Positions 6,175 through 8,440 of a DNA stretch of 8,440 nucleotides are shown piece by piece (position 1 is the stretch's first letter; each line of letters starts with the position of its first letter). The notes under the pieces were generated by a model. The model was not told where the DNA came from, searched no databases, and saw nothing but the letters and a program-made list of their open reading frames with translations. The DNA comes from an uncultured Bacilli bacterium (GTDB lineage Bacteria; Bacillota_I; Bacilli_A; RF39; UBA660). Position numbers and translations under genes: made by a program. The stretch is taken from assembly GCA_947584955.1 (NCBI GenBank), contig CANPWS010000044.1, positions 1-8,440 of the forward strand. The letters are read 5' to 3'.

Positions 6175-7630
6175 ATGAAGCCTCCTTTGCAATTTGTCCT
6201 TTATATTCCATAGCACTTTCTAAAGCATAAGCAATATTTAAAACATTGGCATCATCATAACATTTGCCTGTAATATTTAAAGCAACAGGTAATTTATCAA
6301 TAAAACCATCAGGAATAGTAATAGAAGGAAAACCACCAAAATTACCTATTTGTAAGTGTTCTTCTAATATTTGTGTACTATTATCAAGTATATTTTTTGA
6401 TTCTTCTAATTTTTTAGCAGGTCCGTTAGAAACTGGAAGAATGACAGCATCATAATCATTAAATATTTTATTCCATTCATCTACTAAAAGTCTTCTTACT
6501 CTTTGAGCGTTATAAAAATATCTATCTTTATTTTCTGCTTGTAAAACATAAGAACCTATAACAAATCTTCTTTTAATAAGTGGTGAAAAACCATTTGTAC
6601 GATAATCTTTTATCATTTCAATATAATTATCTTTTTTCACTCTAGGTCCAAATATAATTCCCGTTAAATTTGAAAGATTTGATGTAGCTTCTGCACAAGA
6701 TATAACTACATATGTACTTGCCAAAGCATCAAGTAGTGTTTTGTTAACAGAAACCTCAGTAACACTCATTCCTAATTCTTTACATTTTTCTAAAGCTTTA
6801 TTAAAGTTTTCGATATGAGCTTTTAATGTTTTTGATGGATTAGGATACATATCAATATTACATATTTCTTTAATATAGCAAAGTTTTTTGCCTTTTACAT
6901 CACAATTTAAAGATTTATATAATGAAATATCTGTACTATCCCAAGTTGTCATATCGTTTTTATCTATTCCTTTCATAGTGTCTGTAACAATAGCAGCATC
7001 TTCTACGCTTCTTGTTATAACACCACAATGGTCTAAACTACTAGCAAAAGGAAATAAACCAAATCTAGATATCATACCATAAGTTGGTTTATAACCAACA
7101 ACTCCACAAAAAGCCGCAGGCTTTCTAATTGAATCGCCAGTATCACTACCAGTAGCATAAGGAAAAGCACCCGCTGCAACACTGCAAGCACTACCTGCAG
7201 ATGAACCACCACACATTCTGCTTCTATCCCATGGATTAGTTACAATTCCAGTATGTCCTGTTGTGCCAGTTCCACCCATACCAAATTCATCTAATACAGT
7301 TTTTCCAACCATAATTGCACCAGCATTTTCTAATTTCTTTATTGCTGTTGCAGAAAAAAATGGAACATAATCTTTAAGCGTATTTGATGAACCAGTACTT
7401 AATACTCCTTTAGTGCTATAATTATCTTTAACTCCAAAAGGAATACCAGATAATATATTTTCTGTAATATCTGAAGCTTTTGCATTATCTAAAATTGTAA
7501 CAAAAGCATTATATTTTTCATTTATTTTATGACATTTTTCTAAAGATTCCTTAATCAATTGCTCACTTGTTACTTCTTTATTAATAAGTGCTTTATGTAT
7601 AAAATTAAGACTTTTATTCATGTATTCCAT
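6164..7630 (-). CDS. gatA: Asp/Glu-tRNA amidotransferase subunit A (glutaminase)
   Basis: GatA hydrolyses glutamine and channels the ammonia to GatB. It is an amidase-signature protein of 488 residues (usual length about 485). The Ser-cisSer-Lys triad is present: Lys68 in GVKDN, Ser143 in GGSSAGS and Ser167 in GSDTGDSIR. The spacings (75 and 24) equal those of S. aureus GatA (K79, S154, S178), as I recall them. Other family blocks are GKTVLDEFGMGGTG (109-122), TNPWDRSRMCGGSSAGS (131-147) and CGVVGYKPTYGMISRFG (175-191). The usual TGGSIRQPA block reads TGDSIRKPA here. I chose ATG at 7630, with AAGGTGG (7638-7644) 7 nt upstream; a second ATG at 7621 is too far from it. The start shares one base with the gatC stop (TAATG), and the end overlaps gatB by 11 bases, so the three subunits are probably made by coupled translation in equal amounts. 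Confidence 0.97.
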   Translation of the reverse strand: MEYMNKSLNFIHKALINKEVTSEQLIKESLEKCHKINEKYNAFVTILDNAKASDITENILSGIPFGVKDNYSTKGVLSTGSSNTLKDYVPFFSATAIKKLENAGAIMVGKTVLDEFGMGGTGTTGHTGIVTNPWDRSRMCGGSSAGSACSVAAGAFPYATGSDTGDSIRKPAAFCGVVGYKPTYGMISRFGLFPFASSLDHCGVITRSVEDAAIVTDTMKGIDKNDMTTWDSTDISLYKSLNCDVKGKKLCYIKEICNIDMYPNPSKTLKAHIENFNKALEKCKELGMSVTEVSVNKTLLDALASTYVVISCAEATSNLSNLTGIIFGPRVKKDNYIEMIKDYRTNGFSPLIKRRFVIGSYVLQAENKDRYFYNAQRVRRLLVDEWNKIFNDYDAVILPVSNGPAKKLEESKNILDNSTQILEEHLQIGNFGGFPSITIPDGFIDKLPVALNITGKCYDDANVLNIAYALESAMEYKGQIAKEASYEQ

Positions 7631-7926
7631 TATCCCACCACCTTAGGTACGATTATTTCTCTATCCATTATTTCATCACTATTTTTTAATATATCATCAA
7701 TATTAACTGAGTCTTGTAAAATATCTTCATCAAGTTCATATTCAAAGTCATCAAGACAAAATGACATAGGTTCCACTTCATTTATATTAGGAATTTTATT
7801 TATTAAATCAATATTAGCATCGATTATTTCAAATTCATCTAAAACCATTTGATTTTCTTCATCTGTTAATCCGATAAGCAATTTATCGGCATAATCATCT
7901 ACCATTTCTTTTGTAAATTTTTTCAT
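7630..7926 (-). CDS. gatC: Asp/Glu-tRNA amidotransferase subunit C
   Basis: GatC is the small subunit that wraps around and stabilises the GatA-GatB pair. The 98-residue length is typical. Family features: an N-terminal helix pair with LLIGLTDEE (16-24), a central block INEVEPMSF (48-56), LDEDILQDS (65-73, in place of the usual LREDxxxxS) and a C-terminus IVPKVVG (usually VPKVL/V). The middle is very acidic. I chose ATG at 7926: GGGAGG (7931-7936) lies 4 nt upstream, slightly close but usable; the GTG at 7938 is part of that region and is not a likely start. It is the first gene of the operon, and its stop overlaps the gatA start by one base. Confidence 0.92.
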   Translation of the reverse strand: MKKFTKEMVDDYADKLLIGLTDEENQMVLDEFEIIDANIDLINKIPNINEVEPMSFCLDDFEYELDEDILQDSVNIDDILKNSDEIMDREIIVPKVVG

Positions 7927-8000
7927 AAATCCTCCCACTGTTTATAATATTTTTAAATTAATAGTAAAAAAAAGCATATATTACTATCAAATATAATGAA

Positions 8001-8029
8001 ATTATACAATAAAAGATATGGCAAGTCAA
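8001..8029 (-). promoter_or_regulatory. Sigma-A type promoter of gatCAB
   Basis: On the minus strand TTGACT (8024-8029), 17 nt, then TATAAT (8001-8006). The expected start is near 7994, giving a leader of about 68 nt before gatC. This is the same hexamer pair and spacing as the hydrolase promoter at 4515-4543. Confidence 0.8.
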
Positions 8030-8130
8030 GATAAGTGAATATATTAAAATAAGAATAATGGTAACAAATTGATTATCAAATAACATAGTTATAAAATATA
8101 AACTTAATATTATAATAGATATTTAAATTC

Positions 8131-8160
8131 AAAAAAAACTTATAACAAAATAGTTATAAG
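8131..8160 (-). terminator. Rho-independent terminator of the rRNA operon
   Basis: On the minus strand CTTATAAC (8153-8160) pairs perfectly with GTTATAAG (8139-8146) around a 6-nt loop, followed by eight T (8131-8138). A second run of eight T (8169-8176) follows the 5S 3' end directly, giving two successive U tracts. The unit lies about 18 bp beyond the 5S gene and insulates gatCAB from rRNA transcription. Confidence 0.88.
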
Positions 8161-8177
8161 CAAAAGTCAAAAAAAAT

Positions 8178-8283
8178 ATTGGCAACGACCTATTTTAGCA
8201 AATTTCACTATCGTCGGCGCATAAGTGCTTAACTTCTGTGTTCGGGATGGGAACAGGTGAACCACTTCGCTATTATCACCAAT
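8178..8283 (-). rRNA. rrf: 5S ribosomal RNA
   Basis: Read on the minus strand, it starts UUGGUGAUAAUAGCGAAG and contains the nearly universal CCGAACACAGAAGUUAAG loop region, then GCGCCGA, and ends CGUUGCC. The ends pair (AUUGG with CCAAU), which sets the limits to within one to three bases. At about 106 nt it is shorter than the 116-117 nt of Bacillus and closer to the short Mollicutes type. It is the last gene of the rRNA operon. Confidence 0.95.
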
Positions 8284-8360
8284 ATATCTTTATTATTATT
8301 AATTGTTTTTAAGAAATTAGTTCCCTGAAAACAAGATAATGTGACTTCATCAAATCTTTT
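8284..8360 (-). other. 23S-5S internal transcribed spacer
   Basis: About 77 nt between the 23S 3' end and 5S, with no tRNA gene. It contains TTATCTTGTTTTCAGGGAAC (minus strand, 8320-8339), which resembles the conserved processing segment found downstream of 23S in many Gram-positive rRNA operons, followed by an AT-only stretch next to 5S. Confidence 0.7.
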
Positions 8361-8440
8361 GTGGTTAAATCCTCAATCTATTAGTACTAGTCCGCTCAAT
8401 GTATCGCTACACTTCCACTTCTAGCCTATCTACCAGTTAG
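8361..8440 (-). rRNA. rrl: 23S ribosomal RNA, 3' end (partial)
   Basis: The minus strand ends with GAGCGGACTAGTACTAATAG followed by ATTGAGGATTTAACCAC. This is the typical 3' terminus of bacterial 23S rRNA (compare GAGCUGACUGAUACUAAU and GAGGACUUAACCA in Bacillus). Only about 80 nt of some 2.9 kb is in the window; the rest lies beyond base 8440. The mature 3' end is placed near 8361-8363 by comparison and may be off by a few bases. Confidence 0.93.

Noticed and set aside
6175..6216. Longer gatB start at ATG 6216
   Set aside because: It would add 14 unconserved residues inside gatA, while ATG 6174 has an AAAGGAGG site at the right distance and gives the family N-terminus.
6264..6455. Plus-strand ORF of 63 codons
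   Set aside because: Shadow of gatA on the opposite strand.
6888..7082. Plus-strand ORF of 64 codons
   Set aside because: Shadow of gatA on the opposite strand, overlapping its conserved SRFG/SLDH region.
7559..7852. Plus-strand ORF of 97 codons across the gatC/gatA junction
   Set aside because: Antisense to two confidently assigned genes; its Ser/Ile-rich composition is what antisense reading of Asp/Glu/Asn-rich AT DNA produces.
7939..8130. T-box or other riboswitch upstream of gatCAB
   Set aside because: The promoter at 8001-8029 leaves only about 68 nt of leader, with no T-box core sequence and no terminator hairpin.
8284..8360. tRNA gene in the 23S-5S spacer
   Set aside because: No cloverleaf, no GGTTCGAATCC-like T arm, and too little GC in the 77-nt spacer.
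1..8440. CRISPR array, insertion sequence, prophage or defence system
   Set aside because: No spaced direct repeats, no transposase or integrase, no terminal inverted repeats, and every sizeable ORF is either a recognisable housekeeping or envelope gene or a shadow of one.

Overview
The window is a very AT-rich, gene-dense piece of bacterial chromosome. It fits a low-GC Gram-positive (Firmicutes) organism, probably near the Bacilli/Mollicutes border, such as an uncultured RF39- or Erysipelotrichia-like gut lineage. Support comes from RNase J, GatCAB, AGGAGG-type ribosome binding sites, consensus TTGACT-17-TATAAT promoters, a short (~106 nt) 5S rRNA, and a GatA variant that I associate from memory with Mollicutes. 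The taxonomy is inference. TGG codes for Trp and no coding frame contains an in-frame TGA, so the genes read correctly with the standard bacterial code. A secreted murein hydrolase implies a cell wall, which argues against a true wall-less mollicute.

Layout from left to right: (1) 1-818, plus strand: the C-terminal half of ribonuclease J, ending in a 13-bp-stem terminator. (2) 808-4543, minus strand: a unit read from right to left. It starts at a consensus promoter (4515-4543) and encodes a secreted coiled-coil M23 murein hydrolase (PcsB/EnvC-like), a ten-helix P-type cation ATPase of the CtpE-like (calcium) type, and a 57-residue single-helix membrane protein. The small gene overlaps the ATPase gene at one end and the RNase J gene at the other. 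(3) 4654-8029, minus strand: the gatC-gatA-gatB operon, with overlapping genes, its own consensus promoter (8001-8029) and a terminator (4654-4689). (4) 8131-8440, minus strand: the distal end of an rRNA operon, comprising the 23S 3' end, a short spacer without tRNA, 5S rRNA and a strong terminator.

Most of this is housekeeping: RNA decay, amidotransferase-dependent formation of Gln-tRNA and/or Asn-tRNA, and ribosomal RNA. The less ordinary part is the middle unit, where a cell-wall hydrolase, a cation pump and a tiny membrane protein appear linked. At the hydrolase/pump junction two mutually exclusive small hairpins could form. At the 3' end, one inverted repeat encodes the same tetrapeptide (KENS) at the C-termini of two convergent proteins while also forming the RNase J terminator. 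I see no CRISPR array, insertion sequence, prophage, tRNA gene or defence system.
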